This document shows positions 56,966-64,000 of a stretch of 64,000 nt of DNA, one piece after another. The translations under genes were made by a program, and so were the position numbers. How positions within the stretch are numbered: the stretch's first letter is position 1; the number at the start of each line of letters is the position of its first letter. The notes beneath the pieces were generated by a model that was given only the letters and a program-made list of their open reading frames with translations, was not told where the DNA came from and made no database searches. The DNA is taken from positions 620,001 to 684,000 of the forward strand of contig AMFN01000003.1 of the NCBI GenBank assembly GCA_000302695.1. The letters are read 5' to 3'. This DNA is from Enterobacteriaceae bacterium LSJC7. GTDB lineage: Bacteria; Pseudomonadota; Gammaproteobacteria; Enterobacterales; Enterobacteriaceae.

Positions 56966-58009
56966 TTATTCGCTCAACAGGAAAGTTTTAAACTGCGGTG
57001 ACATCCAGGTAGAAAAGCCGTCGCCTTCTTTAGTGATGAGGTAAACCGCCAGCCCTTCTTTCAACGCCACTTCCTTTGCTTTCTCAGTGCCTAACACCAT
57101 CAGCCCGGTATCCCAGCCGTCGGCCTCCAGAGCCGTGGGTGCAATCACCGTTGCAGAGACCAGTTTGTGCTGAATGGGCCGTCCGGTTGTCGGGTCAATC
57201 ACATGAGAGATGCGCTTACCATCAAGTTCATAGTAATTGCGATAGCTTCCAGAGGTGCTGATGCCGTGACCGTTAAGGTCAACAATCGCCTGTGCAGCGT
57301 TTTCCCTGTCGGTCGGTTTCTGAATAGCCACGCGCCATGCTTTGCCCTCGGCGTTCAAACCACGGGTGGTGACAGCACCGCCTACGGAAACCAGGTAGCG
57401 GCTAATCCCTTCCTGCTCCATCAGGCGTGCCAGATGATCCGCCGCGTAGCCTTCACCCACGGTTGAAAGGTCAACATACAGTTCGGGCAAATCTTTTTGC
57501 AGCCACTGCTGGCCTGCGCTGTTGATAGTGCGTAAATGCTGCAACCCGGTCAGTTTGCGTGCGGCATCAATTTGCTCCTGCGTTGGCGTGGCGACGGGCT
57601 GCTTTTCCGGGCCGAACCCCCACAGGTTGACCAGCGGGCCAACGGTAATGTCCATTGCGCCATGCGTTTTCTCACCAATACGCAGTGACAGCGTCACAAT
57701 GTCACTCATTGCCTCGCTCACCGGCCACGGCGCGCTGCCGCGCGACTGATTAAAACGTGATAGTGCGGAGTCCGGTTTCCAGGTTGAGAGTTCCCTGTCG
57801 TCGGCATCAAGCTGTGCCTGGATTTTTTCACGCAGTTCAGGCCCACGTGTGCTATCAACGCCCGCCATACTGACGCGCCAGTATGTACCCATCGTTTTGC
57901 CTTCCAGCACCAACGCCTGTTTGGGGGCTGATGGCGTGCTGTTATCACAGCCCACAATCAGTAGTGCGGCTGCCGCTAACAGACCGTAGCGAATTACTCT
58001 CAGGCTCAT
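56966..58009 (-). CDS. apbE: FAD:protein FMN transferase ApbE, lipoprotein
   Basis: Periplasmic lipoprotein of 347 residues (E. coli 351). Signal peptide with lipobox LIVGCDN (Cys near 21). It attaches FMN to threonine residues of NqrB, RnfG/RsxG and related proteins using FAD. Key text: GKTMGTYWRVSM near 40, DITVGPLVNLWGFGP near 125, DLSTVGEGYAADHLARLM near 175, SVGGAVTTRG near 200, SHVIDPTTGRPI near 265, and the Mg-binding ALEADGWDTGLMVLG near 295. Start at 58009 (MSLRVIRYG) with GAGGAACTGAAC upstream. Confidence 0.95.
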   Translation of the reverse strand: MSLRVIRYGLLAAAALLIVGCDNSTPSAPKQALVLEGKTMGTYWRVSMAGVDSTRGPELREKIQAQLDADDRELSTWKPDSALSRFNQSRGSAPWPVSEAMSDIVTLSLRIGEKTHGAMDITVGPLVNLWGFGPEKQPVATPTQEQIDAARKLTGLQHLRTINSAGQQWLQKDLPELYVDLSTVGEGYAADHLARLMEQEGISRYLVSVGGAVTTRGLNAEGKAWRVAIQKPTDRENAAQAIVDLNGHGISTSGSYRNYYELDGKRISHVIDPTTGRPIQHKLVSATVIAPTALEADGWDTGLMVLGTEKAKEVALKEGLAVYLITKEGDGFSTWMSPQFKTFLLSE

Positions 58010-58280
58010 GTTCAGTTCCTCAAATTCAGTGCGCGGCAAGGGTACAACAAAACTGATACGCTGTGGCGAGAAGCGTGCACTGGTTTAGCTTACAGCAAAG
58101 AAAGCCCCCCGCAGACTGCCGGGAGGCGATGTTTGCTTCACGTGAACGACAGGTCACGTTTTTACTGGCAGGAAAGAGGTTGTCCCTTTGTTCCTGCGCG
58201 TGGGTATTGAGGAGATAAAGTAAAGCAGACCAGAGCGTCTCGCTTGCGTTAAACCGCCTGAGCGCCCCCGGAGAGAAACA

Positions 58281-59048
58281 TTAAATACCGCTAAACCAGT
58301 TATAGCCCTGGTCTTCCCAGTATCCACCGGGGTTAGTGTTACTGACAAAAATGGCTGCAATATGCTTGGCGTTTTTAAAACCGAGCTTTGTCGGCACGCG
58401 CAGCCGTAAAGGGTAGCCGTATTCTGCGGGTAATGCTTTGCCGGCAAAATCCAGTGCAAGAATGGTTTGCGGATGCAGCGCAGTGGCCATATCAATACTG
58501 GAGTAATAACGGTCCGCACATTTAAAACCCACGTAGCGAGCATTAAGATCGGCACCAATATGCTGCAGGAAGTATTTCAACGGTATGCCTGACCACTGCC
58601 CTATCGCGCTCCAACCCTCAATGCAAATCAAGCGCGTAATCTGGCTTTGCTGGGGAAGACGCTGTAATTGCGCCAGTGTCCAGGGCGCTTTTTTCTCGAC
58701 CTTGCCGGACACTTCCAGCCGGTAATCGGCAAGCTCGACCTCGGGCGCATTGTATTGCGGATAAAAGGCGTTAAAGGGGAAGGGATCGGTTATCTGATCG
58801 GGTCGATACGTCTGCGCCAGACGCTGGCCGCTGAATAACCAGGACTGAACCCGGTCATTCCACCGCGACATGGCCCACAAAACCTTATCTACGCTATCGC
58901 CATCCTGCATATTGCACCCGGAGAGCATCGCTATCCCGCCCAGGGTCAAACCCGAGCGCAGCAACAGACGACGCTGAAGGTTGACCAACTGTTTTTTCTG
59001 TTCCGGTTCCAGCACCGGTGCCCGGCGCAATGTTTTGTTATCCTTCAC
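58281..59048 (-). CDS. Periplasmic molybdopterin-dependent oxidoreductase (sulfite-oxidase/MsrP fold)
   Basis: Protein of 256 residues with a Tat signal (LQRRLLLRSGLTLGGIAMLSGC) that ends in a lipobox-like LSGC, so it may be a Tat-exported lipoprotein. The Oxidored_molyb domain has the molybdenum-ligand Cys142 in RLICIEGWSAIGQWSGIPL, then FKCADRYYSSIDM and LPAEYGYPLRLRVPTKLGFKNAK, all typical. The enzyme class includes MsrP (protein methionine sulfoxide reductase) and sulfite dehydrogenases. The GTG start at 59048 follows GGGGGCAAAC and overlaps the cytochrome gene by 11 bases. It closes a three-gene operon. Substrate unknown. Confidence 0.82.
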   Translation of the reverse strand: MKDNKTLRRAPVLEPEQKKQLVNLQRRLLLRSGLTLGGIAMLSGCNMQDGDSVDKVLWAMSRWNDRVQSWLFSGQRLAQTYRPDQITDPFPFNAFYPQYNAPEVELADYRLEVSGKVEKKAPWTLAQLQRLPQQSQITRLICIEGWSAIGQWSGIPLKYFLQHIGADLNARYVGFKCADRYYSSIDMATALHPQTILALDFAGKALPAEYGYPLRLRVPTKLGFKNAKHIAAIFVSNTNPGGYWEDQGYNWFSGI

Positions 59049-59646
59049 GTTTGCCCCCTGACAACATGGCCCAGAGTGTAGATGGAACAACCATCACCAT
59101 CAGCACATGGATAATCACAAAAAGCCCAATACCCGCCATGGCAAAAAAGTGAACGTAACGCGCAGCATCAAAACCACCGAACACAGCGACCAGCCAGTAA
59201 AGTTGCACCGGTTTCCAGATAGCCAGCCCTGACAATACCAGTAACAACCCCAGCCCCAGCACGCCGAGGTACATCAGTTTTTGAATAGCGTTGTAATGGC
59301 CGTGACGGTGGCGTAAGCGCAACGTGAACGTCAGCCGGATATCACGCCACAACGCGCTCAGGCTCAGCGGTAGCAGGTCATGGCGTATATGCCCGCAGGC
59401 CAGACTCCATAGCAGATAACCTGTCCCATTGAGCACCAGCAGCCATATCAACGCCAGATGCCAGCCAATAGCGCCTCCCAGCCAACCGCCCAACGTGATG
59501 GAAGCCGGGAAGCGAAAGTCGAACAGCGGCGAGGCGTTGTAAATTTCCCAACCACTCATAAACAGTCCCGTCATGGTGGCCAGATTTATCCAGTGGGTGA
59601 TTCTTACCGGCAAGCGATGTACCGGCTGCGATGCGACTCTTTTCAT
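59038..59646 (-). CDS. b-type cytochrome (cytochrome b561/Ni-hydrogenase family)
   Basis: Inner-membrane protein of 202 residues with four helices. Haem-ligand histidines fit the bacterial cytochrome b561 pattern: RITHWINL in helix 1, GWHLALIWL in helix 2, RYVHFFAM and IIHVLMVM in the last part. It is not a YedZ/MsrQ (ferric reductase-like) protein by sequence. Being in one operon with a molybdopterin oxidoreductase, it should pass electrons between the quinone pool and that enzyme. ATG chosen at 59646 (MKRVASQPVHRLPVRITHW), with CAGGAGAGG upstream; 16 bases follow the DUF5666-like gene. Confidence 0.82.
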   Translation of the reverse strand: MKRVASQPVHRLPVRITHWINLATMTGLFMSGWEIYNASPLFDFRFPASITLGGWLGGAIGWHLALIWLLVLNGTGYLLWSLACGHIRHDLLPLSLSALWRDIRLTFTLRLRHRHGHYNAIQKLMYLGVLGLGLLLVLSGLAIWKPVQLYWLVAVFGGFDAARYVHFFAMAGIGLFVIIHVLMVMVVPSTLWAMLSGGKREG

Positions 59647-59662
59647 CCTCGCCTCTCCTGGC

Positions 59663-60286
59663 TTACATCGGCGGTACGGTACCGTTTTTACCTGCGGAGA
59701 TACGGGTAGCAACGCGCTCACCGCTCTCATCCGTGACAGAAAACAGCACAATACGCGTACCCGGTTTCAACAGACTGCGATCGCCTGGGTCGATAGTCAC
59801 TATTGGCGTCTCTTCCGGGACGATGACGGTTTTCTGCTGATTGTTGTAATTAACTGTCAGGGTGCGGCCATTTGCATTGACCAGTTTGCCGATGGTGCCA
59901 TTGGTCATGGTATTGATTTTGCCGTCGGCTGATTCCCAGGGAGAGTGGCCCTCGCCCGTGCCACGCAGGCTGGCAGCAAACACATGCACTTCAAGCGCTT
60001 TTAAGCTGCCATCGGCCTGAGGGACGGCGGCAGTTCCGATAAAACTATCTGGCTTGATATCTGACGCCGTACCTTTAGAAACGCTGAACACCTGCGTTTT
60101 GTCATTGAGTTTTACGTTAACCTTTTCACCCTTACGGTCGGTAATTTGCAGTTGCGTTTCAGAGGCCTGATCCACCGTGCCGCGCAAAGGCGCGAGCGCT
60201 TTACCTGAGGTCTGGGCGAAAGCCACACCGCTGCACAACATCAGTGAGGACAACAGTAAACCGGCGAGGCGATGACGTGTTTGCAT
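59663..60286 (-). CDS. Secreted DUF5666-like beta-repeat protein
   Basis: Periplasmic protein of 207 residues. The signal peptide MQTRHRLAGLLLSSLMLCSGVAFA is cleaved after AFA. The mature part has at least two OB-like repeats (LRGTVDQASETQLQITDRKGEKVNVKL and GTIGKLVNANGRTLTVNYNNQQKTVIVPEETPIVTI), matching DUF5666-type text. It contains no cysteines. First gene of the operon with the cytochrome and the molybdopterin enzyme. The role is unknown; a metal- or substrate-binding accessory is possible. CAGGAGAATATT precedes the ATG. Confidence 0.75.
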   Translation of the reverse strand: MQTRHRLAGLLLSSLMLCSGVAFAQTSGKALAPLRGTVDQASETQLQITDRKGEKVNVKLNDKTQVFSVSKGTASDIKPDSFIGTAAVPQADGSLKALEVHVFAASLRGTGEGHSPWESADGKINTMTNGTIGKLVNANGRTLTVNYNNQQKTVIVPEETPIVTIDPGDRSLLKPGTRIVLFSVTDESGERVATRISAGKNGTVPPM

Positions 60287-60354
60287 AATATTCTCCTGTA
60301 ATCGTTTTCCACTTAAGCATGGCTGAGCGACCAGGGCAGCACCATGTCGGTTTC

Positions 60355-60370
60355 ATGACATTAATGTCAT
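60355..60370. promoter_or_regulatory. Perfect palindrome, candidate response-regulator box
   Basis: ATGACATTAATGTCAT, a 16-bp perfect palindrome of TGACA-N4-TGTCA form like the CusR box. It lies midway between the two divergent operons, 55-70 bases from each start. Confidence 0.7.
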
Positions 60371-60425
60371 CAAGCCGCGCGACGGAAACTGTTAATCTGT
60401 TTATGCATGTGATGAGGTGGCGAGA

Positions 60426-61097
60426 ATGCGCATATTAATAGTGGAAGACGATACCGGAACCGGTAATTACCTGAAAAAGGGGCTGAGCGAAGCCGGGTAC
60501 AATGTTGAGTGGGTGCGTAATGGTACAGACGGCCTTTTTCAGGCGCTGGAGCATCATTACGACGCTATTGTGCTTGATGTGATGCTGCCGGGGCTGGATG
60601 GCTGGCAGATAATGGAAGTGTTACGTAAGAAAAGCGATGTGCCGGTGCTGTTTTTGACGGCTCGTGACGATGTTCAGGACCGAATCCATGGGCTTGAACT
60701 GGGGGCCGATGATTACCTTGTCAAACCGTTCTCATTTACTGAACTGGTATTGCGGCTGCGAACGCTATTGCGCCGGGGCACAGTGCGCGAATCTGACTGC
60801 TACACGCTTGCCGATCTGCATATCGACGTGCTGCGCCGTAAAGTAGTGCGCCAGGGCAGCACCATTGTGTTAACCAACAAGGAATTTATGCTGCTGCATT
60901 TGCTGGTGCGCCGTGAAGGAGAGGTCCTGTCACGGACCCTGATCGCCTCTCAGGTCTGGGATATGAACTTTGACAGTGATACTAACGTTGTGGATGTCGC
61001 CATCAAGCGCTTACGTGCCAAGATTGATCGCCCGTTTGATATCAAACTGATTCATACGGTACGTGGCAGCGGCTACGTCTGTGAGGTTCGCCCATGA
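60426..61097 (+). CDS. OmpR-family response regulator, heavy-metal (CusR/HprR-like) type
   Basis: Protein of 223 residues. Receiver domain MRILIVEDD with phospho-acceptor Asp51 ([10 protein letters not shown]), TARD near 80 and conserved VKPF near 100. The C-terminal winged HTH (Trans_reg_C) has [21 protein letters not shown] and [14 protein letters not shown], ending [11 protein letters not shown], as in CusR, PcoR and HprR. Start chosen at ATG 60426 with GAGG upstream; the GTG at 60417 is an alternative. Overlaps the kinase gene by four bases (ATGA). It probably binds the palindrome upstream and controls the divergent redox operon. Confidence 0.9.
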   Translation: MRILIVEDDTGTGNYLKKGLSEAGYNVEWVRNGTDGLFQALEHHYDAIVLDVMLPGLDGWQIMEVLRKKSDVPVLFLTARDDVQDRIHGLELGADDYLVKPFSFTELVLRLRTLLRRGTVRESDCYTLADLHIDVLRRKVVRQGSTIVLTNKEFMLLHLLVRREGEVLSRTLIASQVWDMNFDSDTNVVDVAIKRLRAKIDRPFDIKLIHTVRGSGYVCEVRP

Positions 61098-62524
61098 GCG
61101 CACTGGCTCAACGCTGGCATGCAGCATCACTCACGCTGCGCAGCGCCATGCTGTTTGCTCTGGTTGCCACCCTGGTGGTAAGTATGGTCGGCGGCTACCT
61201 TTACAACGCGATGCGCCAGGAAATGCTCCACCGCAGCGATCTACAGGTCACCGGGCGAATTGAATATTACCGAAACATGTTAAGCCGGCAGTTTCCTCTG
61301 GACAGACTGATTGCCAACACCGGGTTATTCGAAAACATGTTGGGCAACGAGCAGGATATCTTAATCTTTCAGCTCCAGGGACAGGCGCCGTTAATCAATG
61401 TTAACCCGTCCAGCATTCCTCCCCCACTCATCACCCCCACCCCGGTAGATAAACCCCAGTTACCGAGCGCGGTTAAGGCCGGTGAAACCGCTCAGGGCAT
61501 CCCGCTTCGGGGGGTATCCGCACTCGTAAAGCTGGAAGATGGGGGCATACTGCAAATTACCGTCGTCCATGTCATGGTTAATGAGCAGAAAATGCTGGCG
61601 CGTTATTTGTGGCGTGTCATCGCGGCCGTTATCGCCGCATTCATAACAATTGCCTTACTGGGGTACTGGGTGATGCAGCGCGCGCTGCAACCCTTGCGTC
61701 GCATGGCCACTGAAGCGGCGGCAATCGCACCTCACACACTGACAACGCGGCTGAGCGAGCAAGGTGCACCACAAGAACTACAGCGATTGATTATTTCATT
61801 TAATGCCATGCTCGACAGAATCAACGAAGGCTATCAGCGTCTGACGCAGTTCTCTGCCGACCTGGCGCATGAAATTCGCACCCCCGTGGGCGCCTTGATG
61901 GGGCAATGTCAGGTGGCGCTGTATCAGCCGCGCAGCGTTGAAGAGTATGAGACATTGCTCTCCAGCAACATGGAGGAGCTGGAGCGAATATCCCGAACGA
62001 TAGAAAATATTTTGTTCCTGGCGCGCGCGACACATGCCCAATCAGCGCTTCATTACCGAAGTGTGGATTTGGCAACAGAGTTCCAGCGAGTGACGGATTA
62101 TTTCGAAGGGCTGGCAGAAGAGCGCAATCTCAGTCTGGTTTATGAAGGTCAGGGGCAACTACAGGTCGATGCCATGCTATTTCAGCGCGCTTTAAGCAAC
62201 CTCGTCGCCAATGCGGTGCGCTACGCCAATGAAGGTAGCCAGATAACATTGCGGACCAGCCGAGTGCAGGATAAACAGCTAATACAGGTCATCAATCAAG
62301 GCCCACCTGTCACGCAAGCCCAACTGGAGAAACTGTTTGATCGCTTCTATCGTGCTGAGACTTCGCGCAGCAGCCATGGCAGCGGTCTTGGGTTGTCGAT
62401 AGTGCGCGCTATCATGACGTTGCACGCAGGTGAAGTGCTGGCGCAATGCCATGCGCAGCCCCCTGATGCTGAAATTATTTTTAGCCTCTTTTTCCCTCTA
62501 CCAGCACCAGAGCATATTGCCTGA
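61094..62524 (+). CDS. Sensor histidine kinase, heavy-metal (CusS/HprS-like) type
   Basis: Inner-membrane kinase of 476 residues. Helix 1 (residues 17-38) and helix 2 (172-193) flank a periplasmic sensor domain of about 130 residues rich in proline ([17 protein letters not shown]) with no cysteine and few methionines. HAMP follows (RALQPLRRM). The H-box is DLAHEIRTP with His259; N-box [13 protein letters not shown]-box LFDRFYR; G-box GSGLGLSIV. The ligand is not evident; the domain differs from metal sensors in lacking Met/His clusters. Coupled to the response regulator by a four-base overlap. Confidence 0.88.
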   Translation: MSALAQRWHAASLTLRSAMLFALVATLVVSMVGGYLYNAMRQEMLHRSDLQVTGRIEYYRNMLSRQFPLDRLIANTGLFENMLGNEQDILIFQLQGQAPLINVNPSSIPPPLITPTPVDKPQLPSAVKAGETAQGIPLRGVSALVKLEDGGILQITVVHVMVNEQKMLARYLWRVIAAVIAAFITIALLGYWVMQRALQPLRRMATEAAAIAPHTLTTRLSEQGAPQELQRLIISFNAMLDRINEGYQRLTQFSADLAHEIRTPVGALMGQCQVALYQPRSVEEYETLLSSNMEELERISRTIENILFLARATHAQSALHYRSVDLATEFQRVTDYFEGLAEERNLSLVYEGQGQLQVDAMLFQRALSNLVANAVRYANEGSQITLRTSRVQDKQLIQVINQGPPVTQAQLEKLFDRFYRAETSRSSHGSGLGLSIVRAIMTLHAGEVLAQCHAQPPDAEIIFSLFFPLPAPEHIA

Positions 62525-62590
62525 GCAGGAAATGAAACGCGCTTTCCTGCCATGACGCCCATACCGGGTGCCTTGAGCTAACACCACAAC

Positions 62591-62615
62591 TAAAAAAGGG
62601 GCCAGATGGCCCCTT
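62591..62615 (-). terminator. Terminator of ompC
   Basis: Nine-base perfect stem aaggggcca / tggcccctt, with a six-A block on the plus strand giving a U-run on the ompC transcript. Confidence 0.8.
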
Positions 62616-62638
62616 GTGACATGACGAGATAAAGCCAA

Positions 62639-63748
62639 TCAGAACTGGTAAACCACGCCCGCGGCAACCACGTTGTCGGTAGTAATACCGGCCGCGCGGG
62701 TGAACTCGTTCGCATCCAACATGTTGATCTGGTAGTCAACGAAGGTAGAGAAGTTTTTGTTGAAGTAGAAGGTTGCGCCTACATCAATGTATTTCTTCAG
62801 ATCCTGGCTGCCCCAGTTTTCAATGTTTTTGCCTTTAGACTGCACGTAAGCCAGAGACGGACGCAGGCCAAAGTCGAACTGGTACTGCGCCACCACTTCG
62901 AAGTTCTGCGCTTTGTTAGCAAAACCGTAGGCTGTGCTGTCTCTGTTGCTGCCAAAACGGGTGCCGTTGTAGGACTGGGTGTACATCGCGGCCAGGTAGA
63001 CGTTGTTTGCATCGTACTTCAGGCCACCGGTGTAGGCGTCGGCACGGTCGCCGCGCCCCTTGATGCCTTCAATATTGTTCTGGTCCCAGGTACGTTTGGA
63101 CGACGCCATCGCACCGCCAACGCTAAAGCCTTCACCCAGGTCATAGTTCAAAGACAAGCCGTAGCCGTCACCGTTTTGTCTGAGCAGGCTGCGCCCGCCG
63201 CTTTCGTCTTCGCCGCTGACGCTGCCGTTTTTGCCCTGGTACTGCGCGGCAAAGTTCAGGCCATCCACCAGGCCGAAGAAGTCGGTGTTACGGTAAGTCA
63301 GCATGCCATTACCGCGGCTGAACATGAAGTTGTCTGCACCATAGGTGTCACCGCCAAATTCCGGCAGCACGTCGGTCCAGGAGGCAATGTCATACAGCAC
63401 GCCGTAGTTACGGCCATAGTCCAGTGAGCCAGCATCGTTGATTTTCAGGCCCGCGAAAGCCACACGCGTCCACGCGTTGTTGTTACTTTCATCGGTGTTG
63501 GCGTTAATCTGATATTCCCACTGGCCGTAGCCAATCATCTGGTCGCTGACCTGCGTTTCGCCTTTGAAGCCAATACGCATGTAAGTCTGGTCACCGTCAG
63601 AGCCGTTGTTGTCAGAGAAATAACGCTCTGCGTCAACCTTGCCATACAGATCCAGTTTATTGCCGTCTTTATTATAGATTTCGGCCGCATGTACGCTACC
63701 AGCTACCAGCAATGCCGGTACCAGCAGGGAGAGAACTTTAACTTTCAT
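62639..63748 (-). CDS. ompC: Outer-membrane porin OmpC
   Basis: Trimeric general porin of 369 residues including a 21-residue signal peptide ([21 protein letters not shown]). The mature start [19 protein letters not shown] and end GVVYQF are diagnostic, with 16 strands between. The constriction loop 3 carries [16 protein letters not shown]. Variable loops ([25 protein letters not shown]) differ from E. coli as expected. The leader AAGAGGGTTAATAC matches that of E. coli ompC. Regulated by EnvZ/OmpR from sites upstream. OmpC versus a close paralogue is settled by position after apbE. Confidence 0.95.
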   Translation of the reverse strand: MKVKVLSLLVPALLVAGSVHAAEIYNKDGNKLDLYGKVDAERYFSDNNGSDGDQTYMRIGFKGETQVSDQMIGYGQWEYQINANTDESNNNAWTRVAFAGLKINDAGSLDYGRNYGVLYDIASWTDVLPEFGGDTYGADNFMFSRGNGMLTYRNTDFFGLVDGLNFAAQYQGKNGSVSGEDESGGRSLLRQNGDGYGLSLNYDLGEGFSVGGAMASSKRTWDQNNIEGIKGRGDRADAYTGGLKYDANNVYLAAMYTQSYNGTRFGSNRDSTAYGFANKAQNFEVVAQYQFDFGLRPSLAYVQSKGKNIENWGSQDLKKYIDVGATFYFNKNFSTFVDYQINMLDANEFTRAAGITTDNVVAAGVVYQF

Positions 63749-63878
63749 GTATTAACCCTCTTGTTATATGCCTTTTAATGCCACTTTATTTACTACTTAC
63801 CACTGCTACTGATTCACCCTTTAAATCAGTTGGCGAACTCATTGTGTAAAACTACGCCTCAAGAATCCAACCTGTTTA

Positions 63879-63940
63879 TGATACGAAAACTTTTAAGATG
63901 TTTCTTTGTGCAATATAGCTGTTACTAAATGTAAATATCA
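63879..63940 (-). promoter_or_regulatory. ompC promoter with OmpR-binding region
   Basis: The minus strand carries GAAACATCTTAAAAGTTTT (63889-63904 side) and a TATCAT -10 (63879-63884), nearly identical to E. coli ompC, plus an upstream OmpR-like box ATTTACATTTAGTAACA at 63920-63936. The divergent micF RNA, if present, would start near or beyond the right edge and is not visible. Confidence 0.75.
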
Positions 63941-64000
63941 GGGAACTTTTAGCGCACACAACGGTAAAAATAAGCGCATAAATTGTCAAGATGATTAAAA

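Noticed and set aside
63900-64000. micF antisense RNA divergent from ompC
   Set aside because: The expected micF body would lie at or beyond the right edge; no micF-like sequence or terminator is visible within the window.

Overview
This is chromosomal DNA from a member of the Enterobacteriaceae. Gene content resembles Enterobacter, Cronobacter or Kosakonia, but the genus cannot be fixed from the sequence alone. The backbone follows the E. coli K-12 order around cirA to ompC: yeiG, cirA, lysP, yeiE-yeiH, nfo, fruBKA, yeiW, yeiP, yeiQ, yeiR, lpxT, mepS, rtn, yejABEF, yejG, bcr-rsuA, radD, rplY, yejK, yejL-yejM, proL, then yojI, alkB, ada, apbE and ompC. Accessory genes sit between these blocks.

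Region by region. 1-3.2 kb: an edge fragment, an arginase-family enzyme, formylglutathione hydrolase and an EamA exporter. 3.4-8.4 kb: catecholate siderophore receptor (with a Fur box), lysine permease, and the LysR regulator YeiE divergent from yeiH. 8.5-11.4 kb: YeiH, endonuclease IV and an IroE-like periplasmic esterase. 11.7-15.5 kb: the fructose PTS operon with two Cra operators. 15.8-24.3 kb: YeiW, the EF-P paralogue EfpL, a divergent uxuA/yeiQ pair with UxuR/ExuR-like boxes, a G3E GTPase, LpxT, MepS and a CSS-EAL phosphodiesterase. 24.4-32.7 kb: the YejABEF peptide/microcin C importer, YejG, Bcr and RsuA. 32.8-38.1 kb: RadD, a GNAT enzyme, a YeeE-YeeD thiosulfate pair, and a cold-shock cluster with two zinc-ribbon microproteins. 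38.4-42.2 kb: ribosomal protein L25, YejK, YejL, YejM and tRNA-Pro(GGG).

42.2-47.65 kb is a compact island in the 3' end of proL. It is bounded by an 18-bp direct repeat and repeated TTTAGCTATAC arm-like sites. It holds a P4-type integrase and a following gene, each broken by a single in-frame TAA, some startless open frames, and a PAAR / S-type-pyocin-like toxin with a translationally coupled putative immunity gene and a CPCC-family gene. What looks like the original proL terminator lies just beyond the right repeat.

47.7-58 kb: a pilin-like gene without a visible signal peptide, a YgaV/YgaP-like repressor-rhodanese operon with a long palindrome at its start, a SulP transporter, an MgtE magnesium transporter, a candidate 28-residue protein, YojI, AlkB, Ada and ApbE.

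58.3-62.5 kb is the most interesting block. A Tat-type molybdopterin oxidoreductase, a four-helix b-type cytochrome and a secreted DUF5666-like protein form one operon. It is divergent from a heavy-metal/CusRS-like two-component system, with a perfect 16-bp palindrome between them. This resembles the HprRS-MsrPQ arrangement but uses a different membrane partner and an additional periplasmic protein. The window ends with ompC and its OmpR-controlled promoter.
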